Numbered from the stretch's first letter, positions 17,622 to 27,420 are shown. The stretch: DNA of 64,000 nucleotides from Candidatus Enterousia intestinigallinarum (GCA_944407095.1 OX097180.1:372001-436000); one strand, 5' to 3'. Numbers and translations are program-made. The notes: a model not told the origin generated them from the letters alone.

Positions 17622-18809
17622 TTATTTGATGATCTTCGATACAACGCCTGCGCCAACTGTGCGTCCGCCTTCACGGATAGCAAAGCGACGACCTTCGTCC
17701 ATAGCAATCGGAGCAATCAGTTGCACCGTGATACGAACGTTGTCCCCCGGCAGAACCATTTCTTTGTCAGCCGGCAGCGTGATTGTACCTGTTACGTCTG
17801 TTGTGCTGAAGTAGAACTGCGGACGATAGTTGCTGAAGAACGCAGTATGACGTCCACCTTCTTCCTTGGTCAGAATATAAACTTCAGCTTCGAAATCTGT
17901 GTGCGGTGTGATGGAACCCGGCTTGCAGATAATCTGGCCACGTTCAACATCTTCCTTCTTGGTACCGCGCAGCAACAGACCAACGTTATCACCGGCTTCA
18001 CCCTGATCCAGCAATTTGCGGAACATTTCAACACCGGTAACAGTTGTTTTCTGTGTCGGACGCAGACCGACGATTTCGCATTCATCACCAACCTTGACCG
18101 TGCCGGCTTCGATACGACCGGTAACAACGGTACCACGACCAGTGATAGAGAATACGTCTTCAATCGGCATCAAGAACGGCTTGTCAACCGGACGTTCCGG
18201 CAGCGGGATGTATTCATCGCACGCCTTCAACAGCGCATCGATGGATTCTTTGCCCAAACCGTCGTTTTTGCCTTCCAATGCGGAAACTGCAGAACCACGA
18301 ATGATTGGCACATTTTCGCCATCGAAATCGTTCGCAGACAACAGTTCACGAATTTCCATTTCAACCAATTCCAACAGTTCCGGATCGTTGGCCAAATCGC
18401 ACTTGTTCAGATAAACAACGATTTTTGGAATACCAACCTGACGCGCCAACAGGATGTGTTCACGTGTCTGCGGCATCGGACCATCGGTCGCGGCAACAAC
18501 CAGAATAGCACCGTCCATCTGCGCGGCACCAGTAATCATATTTTTAACATAGTCCGCGTGTCCCGGGCAGTCAACGTGCGCATAATGACGATGTTCTGTT
18601 TCGTATTCAACGTGCGCGGTGTTGATTGTTATACCACGTGCGCGTTCTTCCGGCGCATTGTCGATTTGATCGACACCCTTGGCCTGGTCGGCACCAACGC
18701 CATAGTAGTGAACGATAGCGGCCGTCAAAGTCGTCTTACCGTGGTCAACGTGACCAATAGTACCGATATTGACGTGTGGCTTGGTTCTTACATACTTTTC
18801 TTTTGCCAT
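17622..18809 (-). CDS. tuf: Elongation factor Tu
   Basis: 395-residue GTPase that delivers aminoacyl-tRNA to the ribosome. G1 [14 protein letters not shown]3 [17 protein letters not shown]4 NKCD, and a complete domain 2/3 with [18 protein letters not shown] ribosome-binding site before ATG. Between fusA and rpsJ as in the classic str-S10 junction. Only one tuf copy is visible in this window. Confidence 0.98.
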   Translation of the reverse strand: MAKEKYVRTKPHVNIGTIGHVDHGKTTLTAAIVHYYGVGADQAKGVDQIDNAPEERARGITINTAHVEYETEHRHYAHVDCPGHADYVKNMITGAAQMDGAILVVAATDGPMPQTREHILLARQVGIPKIVVYLNKCDLANDPELLELVEMEIRELLSANDFDGENVPIIRGSAVSALEGKNDGLGKESIDALLKACDEYIPLPERPVDKPFLMPIEDVFSITGRGTVVTGRIEAGTVKVGDECEIVGLRPTQKTTVTGVEMFRKLLDQGEAGDNVGLLLRGTKKEDVERGQIICKPGSITPHTDFEAEVYILTKEEGGRHTAFFSNYRPQFYFSTTDVTGTITLPADKEMVLPGDNVRITVQLIAPIAMDEGRRFAIREGGRTVGAGVVSKIIK

Positions 18810-18920
18810 AGTTTTCTCCTTAGGGCTTTGTTAAGTTTGATTTCTGAAATCTGATTTCCGATTCATTACATCAAATCATAAACCAGAAATCAAAAATCAC
18901 AATCTTTTTTTATTATTTTT

Positions 18921-21002
18921 TTATTTTGTCAGCTTCTTTATAACCTCGTCTGCGACATTTTTCGGCACTTCATCATAGTGCGACAGTTCCATATACGGAT
19001 TTGCACGCCCCTGTGACAAAGAACGCAATGTCTTGACGTATCCGAACAAGTTCGCCAGTGGCACGTATGCTGAAATCATCTGATTACCGAACTGTGTTTC
19101 GATACCGTTGATTTGTCCACGACGACTGTTCAGGTCCCCAATGATGTCACCGACATATTCTTCCGGCGTAGTAACCGAAAGTTTCATAATCGGTTCCAAC
19201 AATTTTGGCGCCGCTTTTTTCATTGCTTCGCGGAAGCACGCACGCGCCGCAATTTCAAAGCACAATACATTGGAATCGACTTCGTGATATTTACCGTCAA
19301 CCAATGTCGCCTTGAAATCCACTGTGGGATAGCCAATCAGAACACCTGTCTGCTGGGCTATCTTCAAACCCTTTTCAACGCCGGGGATATATTCCTTGGG
19401 AATTGCACCGCCGACAATCTTGTTTTCGAACTCATAACCCTTGCCCGGTTCCAATGGTTCAAATTCAATCTTCACCTGAGCATACTGACCGGAACCACCG
19501 GACTGTTTTTTATGGGTATATTCTTCGGTAACAGGTTTGCTGAATGTTTCGCGATATGCAATACGCGGTTCACCAACGTTCACATCAACCTTAAATTCAC
19601 GCAGCAAACGATCAACCAAAATTTCCAGATGCAGTTCACCAACACCCGCCAAAATCGTCTGACCTGATTCTTCGTCAACAGACACACGGAAAGACGGATC
19701 TTCCTTGGCCAACGCCTGCAGACCCAATGACATTTTTTCAATATCGGCCTTGGTCTTGGGTTCAACCGCAATGCTCATAACCGGATCTGGAACGTGGATG
19801 TTTTCCAGAATAATCGGATTTGATTCATCACACAGCGTATCACCGGTAATTGTTTCCTTCATACCAACCAGTGTGACAATGTCACCAGCGGACGCTTCTT
19901 TGATTTCTTCACGCTGATTTGCGTGCATCAACAACATACGTCCAACACGTTCACGCTTATCACGGTTGGAATTATAGATGTACGAACCGGACACCAGCTT
20001 ACCAGAATAAATACGGATAAACATCAGGTTTCCAACGAACGGATCATTTGCAACCTTGAACGCCAGTGCACTGAACGGTTCCTTGGGGTCCGCGTGACGC
20101 GCGATAACAGTTTCGCCATCCATCGCCGTACCCTTGATTGCCGGAATATCCAGCGGGCTGGGCAAATAATCAACAATCGCGTCCAACAACGGCTGAACAC
20201 CCTTGTTCTTAAATGCAGTACCACACAGAACCGGGTTAAAGTTTTGCGCAATCGTACCCTTGCGTATCAGTTTTTTAATGGTTGCGACATCGGGCTTGTT
20301 ACCTTCCATATACGCTTCCATAATATCGTCGTCCAGGGTTACGACTTCTTCAATCAATTTGTTGTGCAGTTCTTCGGCTTTTTCCTTCAAATCATCTGGG
20401 ATGTCAACGATGTGGGGATCCTTGCCCAAATCGTCTTCCCAAACAATACCACGCATTTCGACAACATCGACAACGCCACGGAAATCAGATTCCGCACCAA
20501 TCGGGAAATTTACGACCAACGGATTTGCACCCAAGCGTTCACGAATCATATCCACACAGCGGAAGAAATTACCACCAATACGATCCATTTTGTTCACGAA
20601 GCAAATACGCGGAACATTATAACGGTCTGCCTGACGCCATACAGTTTCTGTCTGGGGCTGAACGCCGGACACAGATTCAAAAACTGCGACCGCACCGTCC
20701 AAAACACGCAAAGAACGTTCCACTTCCATTGTAAAGTCCACGTGTCCCGGCGTATCAATCAGATTGATGCGGTGATCGCGCCAAAAGCAAGTTGTTGCCG
20801 CGGACGTAATGGTAATACCACGTTCCTGTTCCTGTTCCATCCAGTCCATAGTCGCACCGCCATCGTGCACTTCGCCGATTTTGTACGTTTTTCCTGTATA
20901 GAAAAGAATACGTTCTGATGTAGTTGTTTTACCGGCGTCAATATGGGCCATAATACCAATATTGCGATACATATTCAAAGGAGCGGTTTTTCCGACTGAC
21001 AT
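18921..21002 (-). CDS. fusA: Elongation factor G
   Basis: 693-residue translocase GTPase. [19 protein letters not shown] (G1), [20 protein letters not shown] (G3) and [10 protein letters not shown] (G4), followed by domains II-V to the end, with [20 protein letters not shown] near the C-terminus. Normal length and standard position between rpsG and tuf. Confidence 0.98.
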   Translation of the reverse strand: MSVGKTAPLNMYRNIGIMAHIDAGKTTTSERILFYTGKTYKIGEVHDGGATMDWMEQEQERGITITSAATTCFWRDHRINLIDTPGHVDFTMEVERSLRVLDGAVAVFESVSGVQPQTETVWRQADRYNVPRICFVNKMDRIGGNFFRCVDMIRERLGANPLVVNFPIGAESDFRGVVDVVEMRGIVWEDDLGKDPHIVDIPDDLKEKAEELHNKLIEEVVTLDDDIMEAYMEGNKPDVATIKKLIRKGTIAQNFNPVLCGTAFKNKGVQPLLDAIVDYLPSPLDIPAIKGTAMDGETVIARHADPKEPFSALAFKVANDPFVGNLMFIRIYSGKLVSGSYIYNSNRDKRERVGRMLLMHANQREEIKEASAGDIVTLVGMKETITGDTLCDESNPIILENIHVPDPVMSIAVEPKTKADIEKMSLGLQALAKEDPSFRVSVDEESGQTILAGVGELHLEILVDRLLREFKVDVNVGEPRIAYRETFSKPVTEEYTHKKQSGGSGQYAQVKIEFEPLEPGKGYEFENKIVGGAIPKEYIPGVEKGLKIAQQTGVLIGYPTVDFKATLVDGKYHEVDSNVLCFEIAARACFREAMKKAAPKLLEPIMKLSVTTPEEYVGDIIGDLNSRRGQINGIETQFGNQMISAYVPLANLFGYVKTLRSLSQGRANPYMELSHYDEVPKNVADEVIKKLTK

Positions 21003-21075
21003 ATTATTCTTTCCCTTATTTTATTTTTAGTTGTTTGTGTTTGCCTGTTGTTAAATAACCATTGCGTAAATCAGA

Positions 21076-21549
21076 TTACCAACGGAAATGCGCAAAGGCC
21101 TTGTTCGCTTCAGCCATCTTGTGGGTATCAATTTTTTTCTTGAACGCACCACCCTGGCCATTTAACGCATCGCGCAATTCGCCGAACAATCTGTCTTCCA
21201 TAGAACGTTCACCACGTTTGCGCGCAAACATAATCAACCAACGCAAAGCCAATGTCTGCTGACGCGCAGGTCTGACTTCGACCGGCACCTGATAGGTTGC
21301 ACCGCCAACACGACGGCCCTTGACTTCAACTGATGGTTTCAAGGCATCAACCGCTTCCAAAAATGCGGCCAATTCATCACCGTCTTTTGCAATCTTTTTC
21401 AGTTTATCCAATGCACCATAAACGATATTTTCGGCAACTTCTTTTTTGCCGTCCCACATAACAACATTGATACATTTTGCAACGACCAGATTATTATACT
21501 TTGAATCTGGCAGAATTTCACGTTTAGTTGCACTTTTACGTCTTGACAT
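21076..21549 (-). CDS. rpsG: Ribosomal protein S7
   Basis: 157 residues. [20 protein letters not shown] at the start, [20 protein letters not shown] and [14 protein letters not shown] in the middle, ending [15 protein letters not shown]. Primary 30S head protein. The spacer to rpsL holds a CGGGA/TCCCG mini-hairpin (21575-21587). Confidence 0.97.
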   Translation of the reverse strand: MSRRKSATKREILPDSKYNNLVVAKCINVVMWDGKKEVAENIVYGALDKLKKIAKDGDELAAFLEAVDALKPSVEVKGRRVGGATYQVPVEVRPARQQTLALRWLIMFARKRGERSMEDRLFGELRDALNGQGGAFKKKIDTHKMAEANKAFAHFRW

Positions 21550-21618
21550 TTACTTTTCCTTTTGTTTCTTCATCCGGGACAATCCCGAATTACTCACACG
21601 GCCGCGCCGCGTGTATTA

Positions 21619-21990
21619 TTATTTACCGGCCTTGGCACCGTACAGGGAACGTCCCTGCTTTCTGCTTTCGACACCCTTGGTATCCAGAACACCGCGGATA
21701 ATATGATATTTAACACCGGGCAAGTCCTTTACACGACCGCCACGAATCATAACAACACTATGTTCCTGCAAATTATGCCCTTCGCCCGGGATATAGGCCG
21801 TAACTTCACGACCATTAGCCAGTTTTACACGGGCGACCTTACGCTGGGCCGAATTAGGTTTTTTCGGCGTGGTTGTGTACACACGTGTGCAAACACCACG
21901 TTTCTGCGGAGCTTCCATCATATCCGGTGCCTTTGATTTAACAACAACCTTCTTACGTGGTTTCCGAATCAGTTGATTTACTGTTGGCAT
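21619..21990 (-). CDS. rpsL: Ribosomal protein S12
   Basis: 123 residues. [20 protein letters not shown] at the start, [18 protein letters not shown] and [17 protein letters not shown]. The two lysines that change in streptomycin-resistant mutants elsewhere (K43 and K88 by E. coli numbering) are both lysine here, so the protein has the sensitive-type sequence. First gene of the superoperon. Confidence 0.97.
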   Translation of the reverse strand: MPTVNQLIRKPRKKVVVKSKAPDMMEAPQKRGVCTRVYTTTPKKPNSAQRKVARVKLANGREVTAYIPGEGHNLQEHSVVMIRGGRVKDLPGVKYHIIRGVLDTKGVESRKQGRSLYGAKAGK

Positions 21991-22137
21991 TCAAAATCTC
22001 TTTGTTTTGTGTACATTTTTATCTGCATAAGACAACCTTTCGGACTTATTTCAACGGCGTCGCCGCGATTATAAATCCGTCAGAATATGCAGATTTCTGT
22101 GTTTTTTTCTTTCCTTGTTTACACGGAAAGCGAACAT

Positions 22138-22166
22138 ACTATAACCACGAACCCGCGTATTGTCAA
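22138..22166 (-). promoter_or_regulatory. Strong predicted promoter of the str operon
   Basis: TTGACA (22161-22166), a 17-base spacer and TATAGT (22138-22143) on the minus strand. About 150 bases of leader follow before rpsL, which contain T-rich sequence but no gene. Confidence 0.8.
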
Positions 22167-22174
22167 GCAGAATC

Positions 22175-22211
22175 TGGGATTTTTTATCAAAAAAACCGCT
22201 GGAAAATCCCA
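22175..22211. other. Inverted repeat in the rpsL upstream spacer
   Basis: TGGGATTTT (22175-22183) and AAAATCCCA (22203-22211) form a 9-bp stem with a 19-base loop, just upstream of the str promoter. It could be the terminator of the upstream barrel gene or a protein-binding site. The remainder of 21991-22303 shows no gene. Confidence 0.4.
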
Positions 22212-22303
22212 AAAAACCGGGATGTTTATCATATCGTAACGTGACGATTTTTTTATTAGTGTAAATTTATTGAACATCAAACGATGTCAATAATAAACAG
22301 CAA

Positions 22304-23059
22304 TTAAAATTCAACCGAAAATTCCAGCCCTATTTTCCAAAAATCATCAGGCGCATCAACATCGTTATCCGCATTTGCAGTTTTGAAATGATATTTTATA
22401 TACGGATGCACGGATGCGGTATCCGACATATTATAGATAACCCCAAATTCAACCAACCGGTCATATTGTGTCACAGGCGCACTGATTTCATTAAAATCGT
22501 ATTCAAACTCAACCTTGGTCGCCATATCGGCACGGAAATAATACATCGCTTCGGCTGTCAGGTTTATATTCCAGAAATTTTGCGGGTCTGCAAAAACAAA
22601 CTGCCCCATAACCTTTAACGCCCATTGAAAATCGCGCCACGCAACGCCGTGAATACGCGCACCAAAATCAAAGTTATTGTTCCCCAGTCGCACATCGGTC
22701 TTTGCATTTTTGGTCCAGGCAATACCATAGTCCGCCATTAAATCCAACTTAAACGCCTGATTTGTTACCCATTTCCATTTGATACCGACCTGGGAATCGG
22801 CATAGTCGTTATCGGTACTGAACGACACGGTCCAATCGTCCAAAAACGTATAGTCCAAATCCAGCGACAATTCGTGCACCCGCCCAGACATAAAGTCCGT
22901 CTGGGCGGTGCCGTCACTGTTTGCACCAGTTTTGAACGCCGCGCCAAACGATGCGGAAAATTCCCCCGATTGCGTCAGCCGACTGACGTCCAGTCGCGCG
23001 GCGTTCGATACGCCACAGGTCAAAAATACCAACATCGCGGCAAATGCAATTTTGTTCAT
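22304..23059 (-). CDS. Outer-membrane beta-barrel protein
   Basis: 251 residues from ATG 23059, chosen because a signal peptide follows at once (MNKIAFAAMLVFLTCGVSNA). The mature part alternates short polar and aromatic strands (for example DWTVSFSTDN, FKLDLMADYGIAWT, KVEFEYDF) and ends in IGLEFSVEF. A terminal Phe is the BAM recognition signature of outer-membrane barrels. About ten to twelve strands seem likely. No specific family recognised. Upstream in-frame ATGs at 23107 and 23071 are possible but would precede the signal peptide. Confidence 0.7.
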   Translation of the reverse strand: MNKIAFAAMLVFLTCGVSNAARLDVSRLTQSGEFSASFGAAFKTGANSDGTAQTDFMSGRVHELSLDLDYTFLDDWTVSFSTDNDYADSQVGIKWKWVTNQAFKLDLMADYGIAWTKNAKTDVRLGNNNFDFGARIHGVAWRDFQWALKVMGQFVFADPQNFWNINLTAEAMYYFRADMATKVEFEYDFNEISAPVTQYDRLVEFGVIYNMSDTASVHPYIKYHFKTANADNDVDAPDDFWKIGLEFSVEF

Positions 23060-23127
23060 ATACGTAACCATATCCCAATAATTGCACCCCGCCCCGCATA
23101 CACGCAATCGGTATCAAATCATAAGGA

Positions 23128-23155
23128 TTGAAAAATATAATCATTATGATATAAT
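23128..23155 (+). promoter_or_regulatory. Predicted promoter of leader RNA C
   Basis: TTGAAA (23128-23133), a 16-base spacer and TATAAT (23150-23155). The predicted start falls at the base of the first leader hairpin. Confidence 0.65.
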
Positions 23156-23160
23156 TGATG

Positions 23161-23239
23161 CGCATTGGCCGATTACCAATGTGGGGTGTAAGAACCTCGA
23201 AAGACAACCTCTAACCGCCCTTCATCACGGCGGTGTTTT
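23161..23239 (+). ncRNA. Structured leader RNA C (short form)
   Basis: From the predicted start: hairpin CATTGG/CCAATG (23163-23181), then GGGGTGTAAGAACCTC (23183-23198), a linker with a second AACCTC, and an intrinsic terminator ACCGCC/GGCGGT (23214-23234) with a T-run. The start codon of the HTH gene follows 30 bases later behind AGGGGGG. The first two elements match leaders A and B. The three-way junction of those leaders is absent. Confidence 0.55.
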
Positions 23240-23269
23240 TATTGAATAATTGTTTTAGGGGGGATAAAA

Positions 23270-23548
23270 ATGTCCGATAACCACAGACAAAAATTTCGTC
23301 GTGAAATACTGCGCCAAAGTTTTGGTGCCCAACAAACCGCCGGTCAATTATTAAAACGAGCCCGTATGATTATGGGTGTGGGAATTGAATTTATGGCACG
23401 CCAGTTCGGTGTCAATCCGCAAATATGGCAACATTATGAAAACGACCGCGCGGTAATACCCGATGTTTTATTATTAAAGATATTTACGTTTGGCCTGGAT
23501 TTTTGGATTGAACGACAAATTATCCCCACCCCCAACCAAGAACAATAA
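23270..23548 (+). CDS. Small HTH (XRE/Cro-like) DNA-binding protein
   Basis: 92 residues. The segment QQTAGQLLKRARMIMGVGIEFMARQFGVNP followed by QIWQHYENDRAVIPDVLLLKI matches the five-helix Cro/C1 HTH fold: the L-LK-R start, the recognition-helix region around FGVNPQIWQHYE and the closing hydrophobic helix. It has a strong ribosome-binding site and lies just after leader RNA C. It could regulate the neighbouring barrel genes or its own leader, but the targets are unknown. Confidence 0.65.
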   Translation: MSDNHRQKFRREILRQSFGAQQTAGQLLKRARMIMGVGIEFMARQFGVNPQIWQHYENDRAVIPDVLLLKIFTFGLDFWIERQIIPTPNQEQ

Positions 23549-23559
23549 ATTGTACTCTT

Positions 23560-23628
23560 TTCTCTGTTATCTGTTCTCTGTTATCAGTTCTCTGTTATCT
23601 GTTCTCTGTTATCTGTTCTCTGTTCTCT
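23560..23628. repeat. 14-bp tandem repeat, about five copies
   Basis: TTCTCTGTTATCTG repeated from 23560. Copy 2 differs by two bases and copy 5 is truncated. Pyrimidine-rich, immediately after the HTH gene and before a terminator. Confidence 0.85.
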
Positions 23629-23630
23629 AA

Positions 23631-23659
23631 AAAAAATCCCGCCATTGGCGGGATTTTTT
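23631..23659. terminator. Bidirectional intrinsic terminator
   Basis: AAAAAATCCCGCC / GGCGGGATTTTTT with an ATT loop between the convergent HTH and barrel genes. Confidence 0.85.
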
Positions 23660-23677
23660 GGATACATAGCGTCTGGT

Positions 23678-24442
23678 TTAGAACTGTGCCCCAAACTTTA
23701 CGCCAAAACCGAATCCATCGGCAATTTCCCAATCGCCCGTGCTGTGATCCATTTCACCAGAGATGTATGCACCAACATACATATCATTGTCGATGTTATA
23801 GTTCACACCAACCTTTCCGGTCCAAACACCTGCGTTTTCGGCCCAATCATCCATAACACCGGTGTATTCCGCACCCAGCAACAATGCCCAGTCAGACGTT
23901 ATTGACATAAAACCATCCAATCCGGCGCGCAGCGTATGTATGCCATCATCACCCCAGTTGAACGATTCTGTATTGCCATAGTTGAATTCAACGTGACCAG
24001 CAACTGTCCACATATCTGTTACATAGCCAGCACGAACACCAACTGTCCACAAATAAGATGTATAATCTTCATCCAAGAACGGCTGATGATCACCCCAAAC
24101 CGGATTCAATGCATATGATGCATAGGCATCAATCTTCCAATTCATTTCGTCCAACAGACGGTAATCGGCACCGATTTCAAATGTGTTCCATCCCATACCA
24201 TCGAACCAATCCATTTCGCTGAAATCTGTACCAACATAGATTGCGGCACGATCAGTTATACCATAACCAAACTTTTCAGCCAACATCCACGAATCTGCAT
24301 TTTCAGAATGAGAATTCAATTCTGTAACACTATAAAATTTGCCGGCATCCGGACGGTACATCGGATTATCATTTATTGCCATAGCGTTCGCACCCGTCGC
24401 TGCAAAAACTGCCAACAAAGATGTTAAAACTAATTTTTTCAT
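23678..24442 (-). CDS. Outer-membrane beta-barrel protein
   Basis: 254 residues with a signal peptide (MKKLVLTSLLAVFAATGANA). The mature chain is rich in Trp, Tyr, Asp and Gly, with regularly spaced amphipathic strands (FEIGADYRLL, WTVGVRAGYVT, WTVAGHVEFNYG, WALLLGAEYTG) and a terminal GFGVKFGAQF. These are the marks of an 8-12-strand outer-membrane barrel. It resembles the proteins at 22304 and 45122 in style but not in obvious motif. Its mRNA leader shares a 14-base sequence with that of the surface-protein operon. Confidence 0.75.
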   Translation of the reverse strand: MKKLVLTSLLAVFAATGANAMAINDNPMYRPDAGKFYSVTELNSHSENADSWMLAEKFGYGITDRAAIYVGTDFSEMDWFDGMGWNTFEIGADYRLLDEMNWKIDAYASYALNPVWGDHQPFLDEDYTSYLWTVGVRAGYVTDMWTVAGHVEFNYGNTESFNWGDDGIHTLRAGLDGFMSITSDWALLLGAEYTGVMDDWAENAGVWTGKVGVNYNIDNDMYVGAYISGEMDHSTGDWEIADGFGFGVKFGAQF

Positions 24443-24497
24443 ACTATATCCTTATGGTTTAGTTAAAAAACTAGATTCTCTCTACCTAGCTAGGAAT

Positions 24498-24527
24498 ATT
24501 TTAACCCGCGATTCGGGGTGTTTTCAA
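24498..24527 (-). promoter_or_regulatory. Predicted promoter of the barrel gene at 23678
   Basis: TTGAAA (24522-24527), an 18-base spacer and TAAAAT (24498-24503) on the minus strand. Confidence 0.6.
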
Positions 24528-24610
24528 GGTAAAAGATTTTTGCATTTTATCCCTAAATATGCTATGATACGCCAGTGCGCGAATCGGATTTTATTCACAA
24601 AAAATTACCA

Positions 24611-24636
24611 AAACGCCCGGAAAACCGGGCGTTTTT
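24611..24636 (-). terminator. Intrinsic terminator after mltG
   Basis: AAACGCCCGG / CCGGGCGTTT stem with a 4-base AAAA loop. Oligo-U forms on the minus strand. Confidence 0.75.
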
Positions 24637-24699
24637 AATATCCTATTAAAAAATTATTCAAAAGCAAAATTATTAAAAGATTTAATGAATTACGCTTTT

Positions 24700-25716
24700 T
24701 CAGTTTTCATTTTGAAATTTTTTTATTACGCGCCAGTCAGCGTGATTTTTCATATGCTCTTGATACGTGCGTGCAAACTTATGTCCACCCCGCCCGTCTG
24801 CAACGAAAAACAGATAGTTCGTATCGGCGGGCGACAAAACCGCGTGTATCGCATCCAGCCCCACATTTGCAATCGGCCCCGGTGGCAACCCATAATTTGT
24901 ATAAGTATTGTATGGGCTTTCTATTTTCAGGTTTTCGCGCAACAGCGGCCGACCACGCATATCGCCCAACCCACCCGTCAGCGCATAAACCACCGTCGGA
25001 TCCGCCTGCAGGCGCATATTATCACGCAACCGATTCAAATATACACTGGCCACGATGGGCATTTCTGATTTCTTGGACGTTTCCTTTTGCACAATGGATG
25101 CCAATGTCACCACATCGTCCCAGGTCTTCAGCGGTCGTGGTGCAACCTTGCCCGCCTTATCCCAGTTTTGTTCCAATTCAACCATTTTCTTGCGCATCAA
25201 ATCCAACAGCGCCAGTCGTGATGTACCACGCGCAACACGGTATGTGTCCGGGAACAAGTCACCATCACGCAGATTGCATACCGGCAAATCGGTATCTGGG
25301 CCGCATTCCACCCCACCGGTCAGATTTTCATCCGCCAGCAACATTTCCTTGATTTGTTTTACAGTCAATCCTTCGGGTATGACAACGGTTGTGGCGGCGA
25401 CATCGCCGTGTGCAAACATATTTGCAATACGCCATACACTGGTGCCACGTGGAATATCATACTGGCCAGATTGAACGCGTCCGCCATTGCCGCGCACCGC
25501 AATTTTGAATAATACTGGCGAATCGATTATGTCGCGCGCGACCAACTGTTCCGCGACACTGGAAACACTGCCCCCGCGGGTTACGTTAAATACCACGTCG
25601 CGCGAAACAACGGAACGCACCCCAAATATGTACACCAGCGCAACAACAACCAGCACAACCACTGCACATATAATATTTACATACTTATTCGATGGGATTA
25701 TTTTTCTTTTTTTCAT
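24700..25716 (-). CDS. mltG: Endolytic murein transglycosylase MltG
   Basis: 338 residues from ATG 25716. Inner-membrane anchor near residues 13-32 (IICAVVVLVVVALVYIFGVR), then a LysM-like region with VVIPEGLTVKQI. The YceG/MltG catalytic domain has LASIVQKETSK, VYLNRLRDNMRLQADPTVVYAL and ESPYNTYTNYGLPPGPIANVG. It cuts nascent glycan strands and sets their length. In the usual IVEKE motif the first Glu is Gln here while the second is kept. I cannot say with certainty which is catalytic, so activity is likely but not proven. Confidence 0.92.
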   Translation of the reverse strand: MKKRKIIPSNKYVNIICAVVVLVVVALVYIFGVRSVVSRDVVFNVTRGGSVSSVAEQLVARDIIDSPVLFKIAVRGNGGRVQSGQYDIPRGTSVWRIANMFAHGDVAATTVVIPEGLTVKQIKEMLLADENLTGGVECGPDTDLPVCNLRDGDLFPDTYRVARGTSRLALLDLMRKKMVELEQNWDKAGKVAPRPLKTWDDVVTLASIVQKETSKKSEMPIVASVYLNRLRDNMRLQADPTVVYALTGGLGDMRGRPLLRENLKIESPYNTYTNYGLPPGPIANVGLDAIHAVLSPADTNYLFFVADGRGGHKFARTYQEHMKNHADWRVIKKFQNEN

Positions 25717-25773
25717 AGCAGAACAATTATACAATTAAAAAACAAAGTTGCAATCACGAAGATTGCAACTTTT

Positions 25774-27072
25774 TTAATCCCCCATTGCACGATTTAGCAT
25801 ATGTTTTGCCATTTCTGCATTTTTTGCGGCCATCAACCCACGCAGTCGCGTAACAAACTGATTATACCCCGGCATTGATTGCAGTTTATTACGCCACTGC
25901 ATATATTCATTGCTAAATTTATTTATCCAGTTATCAATTGTAACAGATACATTTTTGTTGTATTCGTCGATACTTTTCGCATCCAATTTATTATGCTGTG
26001 CCCAAAAATCAAAGTTTTCATTAAAATATTTATGAAAATCTAACGGCGCGACACCCGTTATATCTTTGACGAAATCGGTTGCCTGCACCGACGGTTTACG
26101 CTTATTTAATTCAGAACTGATATAGTTGTATAACTTGTCAAGATCGGACGATTGGTTAAACAAATTATCTTTGAAAAAAGATGTTATATCGGCATACGTC
26201 CATTCCAGTGCTGCCAGTACAGAATTAAAATGTCCCTTGTTACTTGCATTGCCGGACATTTTGTTTGCCAGTGCAGTTTTTGCGACCTGTTGCGCGACAT
26301 CCCCAGCATCACTTCTGGATGTTATTCTGCGATAGCCCATATCCCGTATTGTCTGGTCAACCGCCATATCACGTACGGTATTTGCCAATATCGCATTTTG
26401 TTCATCAATAAACATCCCGCGCAGAAACGCCGACTTGTCCCGTGCGCCGTCATACAGTTTCTGTGCTGTCGGCCCTGCAAACATCAGCGCCTGTTTAACT
26501 TCCCAATCTTTTATGTCACCGCGTTCCAATTTCATATATCTGTCACGAGCCATATACCCCATACGTGCAATAATTTGCTGTTTTTCAGAATCCGTAAAAC
26601 CGTCTATTTTATAAACGGTTTCATTTTTTTGAACATCAAACAATTTTCCATCTGGCACATCACCGGCACGCACAATATGCGCCGACGGCGGCAAAACCAA
26701 TCCTGTTTTTACATCCGGCGCGAAATAAGTATCCAGCAAACTAACCTCTATCGGATTTTCATTTTTGCCAACAACATCATTAAACGGCGCCAATATTACA
26801 ACAGACATATCGTTCCAATTACCACCGGAATTTGCATCTACAATATGATTCAACGTAGTATGCACCGTGGCGCGCGGAACATCGTAATTTGTCGCCATCG
26901 CAGTCGTTGGAATTGCCAAACTGCCGTCCGATAAGCGTCGTGGCATATACTTGGTTGCGTGCACCATAACCCAGTTATTCATATCAGACATATATTTTAC
27001 CTGGGCCTGAACGTTATCTTCAAAATCTTGTAATTTTTGAATACCGGACATAAAATCTTGTACTTCTGCCAT
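25774..27072 (-). CDS. Large conserved-looking protein of unknown function
   Basis: 432 residues, no signal peptide or membrane segment. The N-terminal third has a mixed fold with VHTTLNHIVDANSGGNWNDMSV-type sequence, then VVILAPFNDVV and VLPPSAHIVRAGDVP. The middle part (IARMGYMARDRYMKLERGDI, KSAFLRGMFIDEQNAILANTVRD) is helical, and the C-terminal 150 residues are helical and Trp/Asn-rich. I recall similar blocks from proteins of uncultured gut Alphaproteobacteria but know no function. It is monocistronic and lies beside the tRNA-Pro duplication. Confidence 0.65.
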   Translation of the reverse strand: MAEVQDFMSGIQKLQDFEDNVQAQVKYMSDMNNWVMVHATKYMPRRLSDGSLAIPTTAMATNYDVPRATVHTTLNHIVDANSGGNWNDMSVVILAPFNDVVGKNENPIEVSLLDTYFAPDVKTGLVLPPSAHIVRAGDVPDGKLFDVQKNETVYKIDGFTDSEKQQIIARMGYMARDRYMKLERGDIKDWEVKQALMFAGPTAQKLYDGARDKSAFLRGMFIDEQNAILANTVRDMAVDQTIRDMGYRRITSRSDAGDVAQQVAKTALANKMSGNASNKGHFNSVLAALEWTYADITSFFKDNLFNQSSDLDKLYNYISSELNKRKPSVQATDFVKDITGVAPLDFHKYFNENFDFWAQHNKLDAKSIDEYNKNVSVTIDNWINKFSNEYMQWRNKLQSMPGYNQFVTRLRGLMAAKNAEMAKHMLNRAMGD

Positions 27073-27120
27073 ATTTTTTCCCTCGCCAATACAAGAATTA
27101 TATCACAAAAACAAAAAAAT

Positions 27121-27158
27121 ACCACCAACGGTGGCAAATTCTGGTCGGAGTGACTGGG
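27121..27158. repeat. Duplicated 3' end of tRNA-Pro plus its terminator
   Basis: 38 bases, 37 of them identical to 27276-27313. It includes the CCA end, the acceptor 3' strand, part of the T-arm and the downstream terminator stem of tRNA-Pro. This is the footprint expected of integration or slippage at a tRNA 3' end. Confidence 0.8.
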
Positions 27159-27266
27159 CTGCTGCGCCACCTGGGCTCGTTCGCGCGTAACGCGCTTCAC
27201 CGGCGCCCTGCCGTTCGCCTCTCGCCTGCGGTTCGAACCGCTTACTTCGCTGGTTCGCCCCCAGTC
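27159..27266. repeat. GC-rich 108-bp insert between tRNA 3' end copies
   Basis: Much more GC-rich than its surroundings, with repeated CGTTCGC/GGTTCG words and inner palindromes (CGCGTTACGCG reverse strand, CGGTTCGAACCG). The block is bounded by GACTGGG (27152-27158) and CCCAGTC (about 27260-27266) in inverted orientation. No reading frame is supported. A small palindromic element or remnant. Confidence 0.55.
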
Positions 27267-27290
27267 AAAAAAAACACCACCAACGGTGGC
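27267..27290 (-). terminator. Terminator of tRNA-Pro
   Basis: CCACC/GGTGG stem with a 5-base loop followed on the minus strand by eight U, directly after the CCA end. Confidence 0.8.
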
Positions 27291-27296
27291 AATTTC

Positions 27297-27373
<77 letters not shown>

Positions 27374-27391
27374 TATTTCAAAAGTAACCCG

Positions 27392-27420
27392 ATTATGCAA
27401 CTGCGTACGGAAAAAATCAA
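27392..27420 (-). promoter_or_regulatory. Predicted tRNA-Pro promoter
   Basis: TTGATT (27415-27420), a 17-base spacer and CATAAT (27392-27397) on the minus strand. Confidence 0.55.

Noticed and set aside
17511-18854. A 447-codon open frame opposite tuf
   Set aside because: It is the antisense shadow of a highly conserved gene with strong codon bias. No ribosome-binding site and no recognisable domain.
23560-23628. CRISPR array
   Set aside because: The units are contiguous 14-mers with no spacers and there are no cas genes.
26997-27200. A 67-codon minus-strand frame next to the tRNA duplication
   Set aside because: It runs through the duplicated tRNA terminator and the start of the unknown gene at 25774-27072. 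No coding signal.
27121-27266. Second tRNA-Pro gene
   Set aside because: Only the 3' end and terminator are duplicated. No anticodon arm can be folded from the GC-rich insert.
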